A stretch of DNA of 64,000 bases from Picochlorum sp. 'celeri' (lineage: Eukaryota; Chlorophyta; Trebouxiophyceae): the NCBI GenBank assembly GCA_010909725.1, contig JAACMV010000020.1, positions 1-64,000 of the forward strand, given 5' to 3'. Below are positions 41,302 through 52,761 of this stretch, in pieces (position 1 is the first letter of the stretch; each line of letters starts with the position of its first letter). Under the pieces are notes generated by a model. It ran no database searches and had not been told where the DNA came from. It saw only the letters and a program-made list of their open reading frames with translations. Position numbers and translations under genes: made by a program.

Positions 41302-44300
41302 ATCCCTACACTACTTATAAAAAAAAACTTCGGCCGATTTTCGGAAACCAAATCTACACATAAAATAATTACTTTTGGTGCCTATAAAGGATGCAAACGC
41401 GCACGGGAACACGGTGCAATTTTGCGTCAAACATGGCGAAATCGCCGAATTTGCCCACTTTGACGCCGTGGGTCCGCGCCTGAGAGCTCCTTCGCGTGCT
41501 CTCTTGGCCAACAAACCTCCTATTTTTTGACAGACACCATTCTCCAGCCTGTTCGGGCTTCTTTAGGGCCTGATCCAGCGAGAAAATTTCAGCCCGGCCA
41601 CAACATAGATGTAACGGTCCCCATTGGCGGGGCCTGCTGTCCGACCGAGAGTGTCGATTTCGAGCGTTGTTCCACGGTCCCTTCTGTCTCCATGCTTGAC
41701 TTCCTGCAGTCCTCACGACGGCAAACTCCAATGTGAAAGGATGTTCCGCCGCAAAAAAATGGGGCTCCTGACAATGAGGTGAAACCGACCGCCCTGTCCC
41801 ATCCAAGCTACTACTGGACGGATCGACTTTGCCCTGCTTCCTGGGCGACCTCAAGCAGCCAACAACTCACTCCCTCCATAAACACCGAAAGGTCCCGAAA
41901 CATGCACCAAACAAATAATACGAACCCGTGTTTCTGTCAGTATCAACCTCGAGTCGATGAGAGAGTCGTGGATAAACCCGTCTGTCAACTGCCGTTGTCG
42001 CGTTGCGCAACAAACGACCTCGGCCCTCTCGCTGTTTCACACCTTGAGGTGTGATAGGTGTACTAAATAGATGAAACGGTGCACACATGTAACGTAAATC
42101 GCGGGAACTGTGAATAAACTCCCACATCATGGTGTGGTAACAATGCATGCGTGTACATGCACATGTGCAATATCTTATTTAGAAGGGACACTGTGACAGT
42201 TAACAACGTTGTTATCAGATGATGAGACAAACGAACAGGACACGTTTTACAGCATTCTAAATTCTACTAAATAGTTTCATACACATTATAAATGTTATAT
42301 ATTGCATTATTATAACAAGTTTATGTAGAATTAGACCAACTACGCGTGCACGTGAGGTTTGAACGTCTGTGAGGGAGTGAACTCGCCACAACTTAAAATA
42401 TACACCGCACGTACGTGAAATGGTATTTATTATATATAAGTATCACGAATGTATCATTGAGACCATTTGCAATGTCATCTGTCGTAATAATCCCTACACT
42501 ACTTATAAAAAAAAACTTCGGCCGATTTTCGGAAACCAAATCTACACATAAAATAATTACTTTTGGTGCCTATAAAGGATGCAAACGCGCACGGGAACAC
42601 GGTGCAATTTTGCGTCAAACATGGCGAAATCGCCGAATTTGCCCACTTTGACGCCGTGGGTCCGCGCCTGAGAGCTCCTTCGCGTGCTCTCTTGGCCAAC
42701 AAACCTCCTATTTTTTGACAGACACCATTCTCCAGCCTGTTCGGGCTTCTTTAGGGCCTGATCCAGCGAGAAAATTTCAGCCCGGCCACAACATAGATGT
42801 AACGGTCCCCATTGGCGGGGCCTGCTGTCCGACCGAGAGTGTCGATTTCGAGCGTTGTTCCACGGTCCCTTCTGTCTCCATGCTTGACTTCCTGCAGTCC
42901 TCACGACGGCAAACTCCAATGTGAAAGGATGTTCCGCCGCAAAAAAATGGGGCTCCTGACAATGAGGTGAAACCGACCGCCCTGTCCCATCCAAGCTACT
43001 ACTGGACGGATCGACTTTGCCCTGCTTCCTGGGCGACCTCAAGCAGCCAACAACTCACTCCCTCCATAAACACCGAAAGGTCCCGAAACATGCACCAAAC
43101 AAATAATACGAACCCGTGTTTCTGTCAGTATCAACCTCGAGTCGATGAGAGAGTCGTGGATAAACCCGTCTGTCAACTGCCGTTGTCGCGTTGCGCAACA
43201 AACGACCTCGGCCCTCTCGCTGTTTCACACCTTGAGGTGTGATAGGTGTACTAAATAGATGAAACGGTGCACACATGTAACGTAAATCGCGGGAACTGTG
43301 AATAAACTCCCACATCATGGTGTGGTAACAATGCATGCGTGTACATGCACATGTGCAATATCTTATTTAGAAGGGACACTGTGACAGTTAACAACGTTGT
43401 TATCAGATGATGAGACAAACGAACAGGACACGTTTTACAGCATTCTAAATTCTACTAAATAGTTTCATACACATTATAAATGTTATATATTGCATTATTA
43501 TAACAAGTTTATGTAGAATTAGACCAACTACGCGTGCACGTGAGGTTTGAACGTCTGTGAGGGAGTGAACTCGCCACAACTTAAAATATACACCGCACGT
43601 ACGTGAAATGGTATTTATTATATATAAGTATCACGAATGTATCATTGAGACCATTTGCAATGTCATCTGTCGTAATAATCCCTACACTACTTATAAAAAA
43701 AAACTTCGGCCGATTTTCGGAAACCAAATCTACACATAAAATAATTACTTTTGGTGCCTATAAAGGATGCAAACGCGCACGGGAACACGGTGCAATTTTG
43801 CGTCAAACATGGCGAAATCGCCGAATTTGCCCACTTTGACGCCGTGGGTCCGCGCCTGAGAGCTCCTTCGCGTGCTCTCTTGGCCAACAAACCTCCTATT
43901 TTTTGACAGACACCATTCTCCAGCCTGTTCGGGCTTCTTTAGGGCCTGATCCAGCGAGAAAATTTCAGCCCGGCCACAACATAGATGTAACGGTCCCCAT
44001 TGGCGGGGCCTGCTGTCCGACCGAGAGTGTCGATTTCGAGCGTTGTTCCACGGTCCCTTCTGTCTCCATGCTTGACTTCCTGCAGTCCTCACGACGGCAA
44101 ACTCCAATGTGAAAGGATGTTCCGCCGCAAAAAAATGGGGCTCCTGACAATGAGGTGAAACCGACCGCCCTGTCCCATCCAAGCTACTACTGGACGGATC
44201 GACTTTGCCCTGCTTCCTGGGCGACCTCAAGCAGCCAACAACTCACTCCCTCCATAAACACCGAAAGGTCCCGAAACATGCACCAAACAAATAATACGAA

Positions 44301-44861
44301 CCCGTGTTTCTGTCAGTATCAACCTCGAGTCGATGAGAGAGTCGTGGATAAACCCGTCTGTCAACTGCCGTTGTCGCGTTGCGCAACAAACGACCTCGGC
44401 CCTCTCGCTGTTTCACACCTTGAGGTGTGATAGGTGTACTAAATAGATGAAACGGTGCACACATGTAACGTAAATCGCGGGAACTGTGAATAAACTCCCA
44501 CATCATGGTGTGGTAACAATGCATGCGTGTACATGCACATGTGCAATATCTTATTTAGAAGGGACACTGTGACAGTTAACAACGTTGTTATCAGATGATG
44601 AGACAAACGAACAGGACACGTTTTACAGCATTCTAAATTCTACTAAATAGTTTCATACACATTATAAATGTTATATATTGCATTATTATAACAAGTTTAT
44701 GTAGAATTAGACCAACTACGCGTGCACGTGAGGTTTGAACGTCTGTGAGGGAGTGAACTCGCCACAACTTAAAATATACACCGCACGTACGTGAAATGGT
44801 ATTTATTATATATAAGTATCACGAATGTATCATTGAGACCATTTGCAATGTCATCTGTCGT
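41302..44861. repeat. Three tandem copies of an 1188-bp unit
   Basis: The segment starting ATCCCTACACTACTTATAAA recurs at 41302, 42490 and 43678, an exact 1188-bp period; the last copy stops matching at 44861. Wherever I compared them the copies are identical. Each unit has two TATA-like sites near its start (ACTTATAAAA and CCTATAAAGG), a TCACACCT/AGGTGTGA hairpin and overlapping open frames of 60-161 codons on both strands. The MITE's right TAA abuts the first unit. Confidence 0.93.
41369..41854 (-). other. 161-codon open frame in the 1188-bp unit (also 42557-43042 and 43745-44230)
   Basis: Longest open frame in the repeat, identical in all three copies, starting MRSPRKQGKVDPSSSSLDG. Arg/Ser/Gln-rich, with no domain recognised, and overlapped by frames on the other strand. 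Probably not a protein gene; listed because it is repeated intact. Confidence 0.2.
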
Positions 44862-45098
44862 CACGTGAAAGACTCCTGTGTTGCTCTCGAGTTTGCCCCG
44901 TGGTGGAGACTGTCCACGGCATCTCATACTCTGATTCTGCCACAACAGACACTAACTATGACATGGGGTTTGAACTGTAGATAAGGGCAGGCGGATATGG
45001 CTGTAGACATGTGACATGGTATACGTGGCTCTCATGTAAATTCAAGAGGTATGCTCTGCTCAAAATTCACGGTGCAACGAACATCTCTGGACACCAAC
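44862..45098. promoter_or_regulatory. 5' flank of second Fanzor
   Basis: Unique 237 bp between the repeat array and the proposed Fanzor start. No repeat or gene recognised; presumably carries its promoter. Confidence 0.35.
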
Positions 45099-48000
45099 AT
45101 GGCTGGTTTTGTTTTTTAAATAAACGTTGGAGTGCAATGATGTTGACGCGTCTGTCGTTTTTTGTGTGCAGGATATAGTAACACCATATCGAAATCAAAG
45201 AAAAGAAAGAGAGCTACTAAACCAACCACCAGTTCTGGGGAAGAAAACCTCCTCCATGGAGACCACATTTGGAACACCCAGTCCATTAAATGTTCATTTG
45301 GCGGTTTTTGCAAGATAGAAAGTCTGCGAGATGCCCTTCGCAAGCAAAATCATTGGTTCAGCCAGCAAGATGTGCATGTCCATAATGTGATGACCATCTA
45401 TATCAGCGAGAATGAAGGGCAGATGTTTCCGGGTGGGGTTATAGACGAAAACACAGGCAAAGAAAAAAAATGCACAACAGGGGATCTGGTTAAGGTCTGG
45501 GATGTAGCGTATGCAACTGTGTTGCAGTGCCTCCGGAACCAGAAGATCAGGAAAACAAAAAACGAACAGACCCTCGCCCGGAAGAAAGCATTCTACGACC
45601 TGTGTGCAAGGTATTGTGCAGACACTGGGATAGCACGAGATTGGAGTAATGAGGACTTGGCTAACTTTTCTGCCGTCATCCAGCAACAGAGAAGGACAGC
45701 TGTTACCAACCACCACAACCACCTTGCCAAGTATGATGTGTATCTTTCTCGATTCATTCACTATTGTCTACAGTCTGAAGACAGTTTTCTTGGCGAACAT
45801 CTGTATCTATTTGAAGGACTGACTAGAAAGCAGTATAATTTTGTTTTCGGTAGAATAATGGCGCTGTTGAGGGAAGAGAAGGCGAGCAACAATGCTAATG
45901 ACGATGATGACGAAAAGGAGAACGAGAGCAATAACACCAAGAATGATGAACAGGAGAAGAAGAGCATCCATAAAATGTTGGAGGGAACCAGTCCACGTAG
46001 TAGAGAAGGGATACCTGAAAAGGTTTGGGATACATTGGAGTGTTTCATGTCTGACTTCCTCCTGCCAAACTACTACAATAAAAAAATCGTAGATTTCGAT
46101 TACCAGGAGAGGAGCGTAAAATTATATCAAATGCTCCAAGTCCTGGCACCCCATGGACGGGAGATGCAGAGGTTGGCACTGGAGAACAGGAAGAGGATGG
46201 GGCAGAGAGAAACAATCAGTGCTGCAGAAGCAGACAATCTCTTTGCGATGCCGAAATTTAGATCTCTAGGCGGAGACACAGATTGGAGAGGAACTGATGG
46301 CAACCGTTTCCGGGCTCTGTATGACAACAAGCAAATCGAAGATCTCTATGCCGAGATGAGGAAGAAGAAAGAGATAGACGGGGACAGGCTCTCACGTGTC
46401 GAAAGGATTGCATATAATGTCATCAATGGGTTTGTACGAAGAAGGAATGCGATGACCCGAAAAACACCGAGAATGAGGAGGCAACAGAAATGGGCTTTTG
46501 ATCTGTGTCCCCAAGCAAGCTACCGTGCTAAATACATGCCCCTCACCAACACCGGTCTTCAACAGCTGCTGAAATTCATCGCCAAGCGCGATGAAAAAGT
46601 GAAGGAATCGAGACGAAGAGTACAAGAGCTACAGGAAGAAGACGTGGCGTTTATGATGGAGGAAGGCATTGACAAGGATAGCAGCCTTGCGAAGCACTTG
46701 CTTAGTTTTAGATATTGGGACGAATGCTTCAATCTGAAAACCGTGATGAAGGATAAATATCCAGAGGATCCCAGGTCGTTTCTCCTAATGTGCTACCAAC
46801 ACCCTGATCAAATCCCAAAGGCCAAGAGATTTGGAAACTTTATATCCACAGATGGGTATGGTACGACAGCATCGCTGGAAAAGCTAAAAGAAGGCATCGA
46901 CAAAGATATCTGCAAACTCGGCAAACAAATTGCTACTTTGAAAGATAAGAAAGGCAAGACGAAAAAAGAGAAGGAGGATCTGGAAACCCTTAAGGAGCAG
47001 AGGAAACAAATGTGGTTGGACCAGAAGAAGCAACAGTACAACATCCCTGAGGAAAGTGGATTCACAGTGACTCACATTCTCCGTCAGGAAGATATGGATA
47101 CTGTAGAGTCACTTTTAGATAGATGGATCAAGGAGTCAGGAGACATATCAAAGGAGTGCGGCGACATGGTTGTCACCATGAAAAGAGAATTCATGACGGT
47201 CTTCGAGCAAGTCAGGCAGGGGGATCCTGATCGATCCAGAGGAAGAGATACAATGGATTTCAATGCACGCCTGCTTCATGATCTTGCCAAAGAATGGATT
47301 GAAAAGGATATGTCGGTTGAATGGAAGGAGAGGGACATGTCAGAGGAAACTCGCAGTCAGTTTCAGAAGATGGGAAAAGAGCTGATGTCACTACTCGAGA
47401 AGGTGCAAATCTATGAAACCAATCGCAAAGTCATTGGAATAGACATGGGTAAATCCAATGTAGCGACAGCAGTATATCATGATACCTCTTTGCAAAGAGT
47501 TCACATGTCCAATGAGAAAACAAACAAGGAGGATCGTTTCAAAACGCTCAGCATAACTAACAAGGCATGGAGGAACAAAAGTGGTCAGATGGCATACACG
47601 TTTTTGATGAACAAACGAATCACAAAATTCGTACCAGAAATGAATAGCCGTCCAACCACAAGGACAACGAACACCGACAGTATAATGGAGTCTTATCGAT
47701 TCATGAACACTCAGTGGAAGAATGGCACAGGTGCTGAATCAGGTGGAGGTTTGGAGAAAGCATTTTTTACAGGTTCTTACAGAAAGCGGAAGATGTTCCA
47801 GGGCTTTAAGAGACAGAAGGCGATAGCAGACTTTGTGATGTTGGTTCTTCAGGGAGGAGACGAGGAAGCAAGTTTCTGTCGAAAACAAGCAAAGGAAGTC
47901 ATTGTGGCATATGGAGATGCCTGCCCTCGGCATAATACCAAAGGAGTGGCCCCAGCACCAAACATGCCCTTTTATCGAAAGTTCAAAGAGCTTGCAACCT

Positions 48001-48224
48001 GTGTCTTGGTTGATGAACACCGTTCATCAATGAATTGTTCGGGTTGCATACAAGAGATGAAGGATGGGTGTGTTTTCAGGTTGAAGTGCTGCAGAAACAA
48101 CACATGTGTTAGAACAACCTGGAACAGGGACACGAATGCTGGAATCAACATGTTCAATTTGCTACTCTGGAAGATATTGTATGGGGATCGCCCTAGAACA
48201 TTCTCAAGAACTAAGAAGAAATAA
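45099..48224 (+). CDS. Fanzor endonuclease (eukaryotic TnpB homologue), about 1019 aa
   Basis: Second Fanzor of the window, distantly related to the first. The main exon opens after a splice acceptor (TTTTTTGTGTGCAG, ending 45171); a matching start exon ATGGCTG (45099-45105) with a 66-bp intron gives MAGYSNTISKSKKRKR in frame. The donor GTTTTG is weak, so the start is tentative. A basic N-terminal signal is followed by C43-x5-C49 (IKCSFGGFC), as in the first Fanzor. The RuvC triad is intact: D760 in VIGIDMGKSNVATAVY, E951 in VLVDEHRSSMNCSGC, D989 in WNRDTNAGINM; zinc ribbon C958-x2-C961 and C976-x4-C981. A charged coiled insertion (about residues 225-270, DDDDEKENESNN) and a Lys-rich coil near 590-620 make it longer. 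Confidence 0.88.
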
Positions 48225-48300
48225 GAAACAAATATGCCGTGCCATCACAGTGCATTCGTGCACTGATTTGCCTTCAATATTTATAGTCCCTCCTACTTAG
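48160..48300 (+). ncRNA. Candidate guide-RNA region of second Fanzor
   Basis: Just past the stop codon, CAGTGCA (48248-48254) and TGCACTG (48259-48265) form a perfect 7-bp stem closed by a TTCG tetraloop, an unusually stable RNA hairpin. Its position at the Fanzor 3' end matches where omega/fRNAs lie. No transcript evidence; a terminator-like role is the alternative. Confidence 0.35.
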
Positions 48301-48333
48301 GAAGGAATATAAAATTTACTTGTATAATGTAAT

Positions 48334-50140
48334 TCATAATCGAGTTGGTATCTTGTTGACTAACATGTTTTGCTTCACCTGATCAATAGAAACCTCCTGT
48401 CTGTGAAAAATGCCGGCTGCCAGACCAGCTGAAGCTGCAGTGTTTTGGAATACATCAGTAAAGTGGGCAGGGTTCCCAGCCCCACTGCTTGCAATGACAG
48501 GAATTGAAACAGATTTCGAAACTAGGTCTACCAATTCAATATCGAAACCCTGTCCTACCCCATCATTGTCAATACAATTCAGCAAAATTTCTCCTGCCCC
48601 CAATTTTTCAGATATCATGGCCAATTGCACGACATCAATATCTCTGCCCTCTCTCCCTCCTTTGATAGTACATTGCCACCAGCAGTACTCTTCTCCCTTT
48701 GGGCCTATCTTATTCGTTCGTATCGTATGATGTTGAGTCTCGTCTGGCTCGCTGACGTATACACGCCTGGGATCAATAGAGATCACCACAGCTTGTGCTC
48801 CATAGACCTTTGAGATCTGCTCAATGCAACTTTGTCCATCCATCCGCCCGTCATTCCTAATATACTCCTCTGCCGCGATCACTGCATCTCCTCCGATTGA
48901 CACTTTGTCTGCACCACTCCTGAAATACTCTGCTGCCACTTCCAGAGCAGAATATTTTTTCCCATTCGCATCGGTAAAACCCCTGATCCCGCCTCCAACA
49001 GTGAGAGGAACGAATACGTTCTCAGATGTCTGTTTCAGAACCTCAAGCATCGGTAAGTCTCCTAGAGGAAAATCTCTGAAACCTGTGATGTTTAGGAACG
49101 TCACCTCATCAGCGCCCTCTTCAAAGTACCGCTGGGCAAGTTCTACCGGCTTCCCCAAGTTTCTCACATTTCCTGAAGAAGGGCCTGCACTCTCCCGAAC
49201 ATCATATTGATCTCCTTTAGTGACAACTAGGTCTCCCTGGTCATTTGCACGAACATCCAAGCAAGCAATGACCCTCTTTGCCAGACCTGGAGGTCCCAGT
49301 GATGCGTCCTCGTCTTGAGCCTCTGACGACCCTCCACCACCTAGGTACGAATCAATTATCTTAAGACCCAAAGCTCCAGACTTCTCTGGGTGAAATTGAG
49401 TAGCATATAAATTATTCTTGTTGACTGCTGCAATGAATTCACAGCCGTAATCACAAGTTGCTAGCACCCATGGATCATTCTTTTCGTTTGGAGTGGCTCG
49501 ATAGGAATGCACAAAGTAAACCCTCTTATCTCCAACTGAAGATAGTAAATCCGAAGGGCGCCTTTGATGCATGGTATTCCAGCCGATATGGGGCACTTGT
49601 AAACCGTTTGCTGAATCAAAACGGCCCACTACACCTGGTATTATTCCCAAACCTTCGCTGCCTCCATCCTCTTCTGATCCCTCAAAAAGCACCTGCATTC
49701 CTATGCAAATGCCGAAAAATGGCTTGTCTGCCAAAATATAATCCTTCAGAGGATTAAGAAAATCCCTCTTTTTCAAAATCTCCATGGCTTGCCCAAACGC
49801 TCCGACGCCGGGAAATATCAGCTTCTCCGCGCTGCTAATATCTTTTGGGTGTTCAACTTCTTTGATGGAGTATCCGAGTTTCCTGATCGCATTCTTGATG
49901 CTACGTATGTTACCAGCACCTGCTCACACATGCAACCCTCGAGCGTAAGTCCCAGGTTTTGTCAAAATGGACGCGCATTGATGACGTACCGTAATCAAGA
50001 AGGGTTACTTGATCATTTCGCTTTGGTGTTGTCGCAGACGCTGCAATTAGACGGCTGCGCCTTTCCTGCCCTTGTGCACGGTCTCCAACGAGCACACTCT
50101 GTCCGCACAGAGTGCGATGATGCAATGTGGCCAGGTGCAT
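48334..50140 (-). CDS. Imidazole glycerol phosphate synthase HisHF, plastid type
   Basis: Bifunctional glutaminase-cyclase of histidine synthesis: makes IGP and AICAR from PRFAR and glutamine. Exons 49990-50140 and 48334-49919 with a 70-bp intron; 578 residues. The N-terminus MHLATLHHRTLCGQS...RRSRLIAASA resembles a plastid transit peptide before VTLLDYGAGNIRSIKNAI. Glutaminase: nucleophile C122 in FFGICIGMQVLF and the His/Glu of YATQFHPEKSG. Cyclase (HisF) barrel: IACLDVRANDQG with the first catalytic Asp, GADEVTFLNITGF, VPLTVGGGIR, VISIDPRR with the second Asp, IPVIASSGAGN. The fused form is that of plants and fungi. Confidence 0.95.
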
Positions 50141-50426
50141 GTTCTTTTTCCTGTTCTTAGAATTTATTTGGGCAGCAGCAGATAGCCCAGGAACTGTCCT
50201 TGCAGCTGGATCGTGGGGATGGAAACTGAAGGCGCATTATCCTTTCAAAGAGCTCTGTTGACCGCGTGCTGCGCAGCATGCGGTGCGACGCATGCACAGT
50301 GATGATGATACGGCGCAAGGGCGGAGACAGGTCAGCAATCATTTATTTCAAAGAAACAATCTGTATCTGTCACGAGCACATTGATCGTGGGGCATTAGAT
50401 TCAGTCGCCGAGAAGACTACACAAAC
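50141..50426. promoter_or_regulatory. Divergent promoter region between HisHF and eRF3
   Basis: 286 bp between two oppositely directed start codons. An ATTTATTTCAAAG stretch lies about 80 bp before the eRF3 start; no clear TATA box. Confidence 0.4.
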
Positions 50427-52171
50427 ATGTCAGACTCTTGGGAAGAACACGCGGAGGGTTCGAAAACGACGAATTTGAATCCTTCAGCGGCATCATTCTC
50501 TTTTAATCCAACAGTCGCTACATTTGTGCCATCAGGTAAAACAAGCGAAACTGAAAAAACGGATCAGGACTCAGGGGAGAAAGAAAGCAAAGAGGTTCCG
50601 TCGGCAGTGGCCGTAGAAGACAAAATGGCCAGCGCTTCTCTGAAGGATGATGATGACGTACTTGAAGATGAGGCACATAGAAAGGAAAAGATTGAGCGAG
50701 TGCTGACAGAACTCGACGAGGAGGATGGCAGGTGCGTCAGAGTTTGTATTTCCCCTGTACAAGGACCCCATGTTCATGACGGAAATGCGATATTCGTGCA
50801 GAGAGCATATGAATGTGGTTTTTATAGGCCACGTTGATGCAGGAAAGAGTACCACTGCCGGACAAATTCTATTTCTGACAGGCGGTGTGGATGACAGAAC
50901 AATAGAGAAGTACGAAAGAGAAGCAAAAGAAAAGAATAGAGAGAGTTGGTACATGGCATACATCATGGACACCAACGAAGAGGAAAGGGCCAAGGTACGT
51001 TGATGACGAATCCAATGGTTGTGCTTCTCCCAATTGACAGGTTGTTTTGCTCTATTGGCAGGGTAAGACTGTCGAAGTTGGGCGAGCTCATTTTGAAACA
51101 ACAAGAAAAAGGTATACCATTTTGGATGCACCGGGGCACAAGTCTTTTGTACCAAATATGATATCAGGCGCTTCGCAAGCTGATATCGGAGTGCTCGTGA
51201 TTTCTGCGAGAAAGGGAGAGTTTGAGACAGGCTTTGAGCGAGGTGGCCAAACCAGAGAACATGCACAGTTGGCCAAGACACTAGGGGTCTCAAAACTCAT
51301 TGTTGCTATCAATAAAATGGATGATCCTTCGATCGTTGAGGATAAAGATGCTTGGTCACAACAGCGTTATGATGAGATTGTTGGAAAATTATCTCCCTTT
51401 CTTAGAGGGTGCGGGTACAATCCAAAAAAGGACTTGATTTATATTCCCATCTCAGGACTTATGGGGCACAATATGAAGGAACTTGTTAGCAAGGATGTCT
51501 GCCCTTGGTACAACGGAAAGCCATTTTTCGACATTCTTGATGATGTCGAAGCAATCAGTAGGGATCCTTTTGCTCCGTTCCGCATGCCAGTTATGGACAA
51601 ATACAAGGACATGGGCACAGTAGTGATGGGCAAATGCGAATCAGGTGTTGTTGCTAAAGGAGACAAGCTAATGATGATGCCAAATAAGGTCAAGGTGAAA
51701 GTCACAACTGTGTGGAGAGATGAGAACGAGGTCAACGCAGCTCGACCTGGGGAGAATTTGAGGCTTCGTCTGGCTGGCATAGAAGAGGATGAAGTTTCTT
51801 CTGGCTTTGTGCTTTCAGACTGTAACAAGCTCGTTCCAGTCGTACACCAGTTTGAAGCACAGATTGTAGTATTGGACCTCTTGGAACACAAACCCATCCT
51901 GACAGGAGGATACACGGCAATTTTGCATTTACACTCTATAGTGGAAGAGTGCGAAGTAACGAAGATCGTCGCAGCCATCGATCCGAAAACCAAGGAGAAG
52001 AAGAAAACGAAATTTGTCAAGAGTGGATCCATATGCATCGCCCGCATTGCTGTTGAGAAGCCCATCTGTGTGGAATCTTTCCAATCAAACCCCCAGCTTG
52101 GAAGATTCACCTTGCGCGACGAAGGTCGCACTATTGCTATTGGGAAAGTCACAAAAATTCCCAAGAAATAA
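50427..52171 (+). CDS. Eukaryotic release factor eRF3 (SUP35/GSPT family)
   Basis: GTPase that works with eRF1 to end translation. Exons 50427-50731, 50802-50994 and 51062-52171 (introns 70 and 67 bp); 535 residues. The N-terminal tail carries two overlapping PAM2-like motifs (LNPSAASFSFNP and SFNPTVATFVPSG) expected to bind the MLLE domain of poly(A)-binding protein. GTPase motifs: GHVDAGKSTT (G1), DAPGHKSFVPNMI (G3), AINKMDD (G4). C-terminal EF1A-like beta barrels end in FTLRDEGRTIAIGKVTK. The PAM2 tail and the NxKMDD context favour eRF3 over HBS1 or EF1A. Confidence 0.93.
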
Positions 52172-52420
52172 TTGTACCCTTCTCTGTAAGAAGAAGAAAG
52201 CATGTAAGCATGTAAGAATTTCTATTGTCGACACTAAAATGAGCACCAGGCAGCCCCTATTCCGTCTCAATCAGAGTTGTCTCACTCATTTGTTCATCTG
52301 TTGTCAGGTAGCCTCGGCCATTTCACTGGAAACAGATTATATAAAATATTTTTCGAGTCGGAAATACAAATCAGTGACTTCATATTCAAGTGTAAATTGG
52401 TGGAATGAACACAGTGAATA
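52172..52420. other. eRF3 3' flank and upstream region of permuted tRNA
   Basis: Holds a TATA-like ATTATATAAAATATTT at about 52335, roughly 80 bp before the tRNA-Val(CAC) gene. Plant-type tRNA genes often have upstream TATA-like sequence. No protein gene. Confidence 0.4.
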
Positions 52421-52515
52421 CGCAGAAGGTCCGCAGTTCAATTCTGCGCTTGAGCACATATTTGTCCTCACTGAGGTCTGCTCGAGTGGTCTAGTGGTAT
52501 GACGTCTGCCTCACA
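52421..52515 (+). tRNA. Permuted tRNA-Val(CAC): 3' half precedes 5' half
   Basis: The 3' half (52421-52455) holds the anticodon 3' strand GCAGA, variable loop AGGTC, T arm CGCAG-TTCAATT-CTGCG and acceptor 3' strand CTTGAGC, then A73. A 24-nt spacer follows, then the 5' half (52480-52515): acceptor GCTCGAG, TG, D arm GTCTAGTGGTATGAC, G, anticodon 5' strand TCTGC and loop CTCACA. Joined at the 37/38 position the loop is CTCACAC, anticodon CAC. Acceptor pairs in all seven positions (one G-U); anticodon and T stems are perfect. A T-rich terminator (ATTTTTCTTTC) follows at 52520. It is expected to be processed through a circular RNA. Confidence 0.9.
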
Positions 52516-52761
52516 GCCGGATTTTTCTTTCTTTTCCTTTTGCAGAACAAGGAAGGATCTTGGAGGGGGGTATAGGGGACGATATATCATTTGCAGTATG
52601 CATGTGAGAAGGATCGGACGTGTTCATGTCGAGAATTCTTCCCTTCAGGTCGTTCAAGTTGTACATCAGTCATATTGAAGCTCGTCAGTACATCCAACGG
52701 GTGATCCATGCCATTAGGATCTAAAAATCTGAAAGTAAAAATTGCAAAATTGATATCGAGA
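52516..52761. other. Spacer between the two permuted tRNA genes
   Basis: 246 bp. Contains T-runs on the plus strand (about 52521-52548) and the complement of a T-run for the minus-strand tRNA (about 52737-52742), which fit RNA polymerase III terminators of both genes. Nothing else recognised. Confidence 0.5.

Noticed and set aside
41369..41854. 161-codon repeated frame as a multicopy protein gene
   Set aside because: Composition is unlike the neighbouring genes, overlapping frames of similar quality exist on the other strand, and identity between copies only reflects recent duplication.
52480..52515. A truncated conventional tRNA (Glu/Gly-like D arm)
   Set aside because: The missing T arm and acceptor strand lie upstream with perfect pairing, so it is half of a permuted tRNA-Val, not a relic. 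The same holds for 52762-52798 on the other strand.
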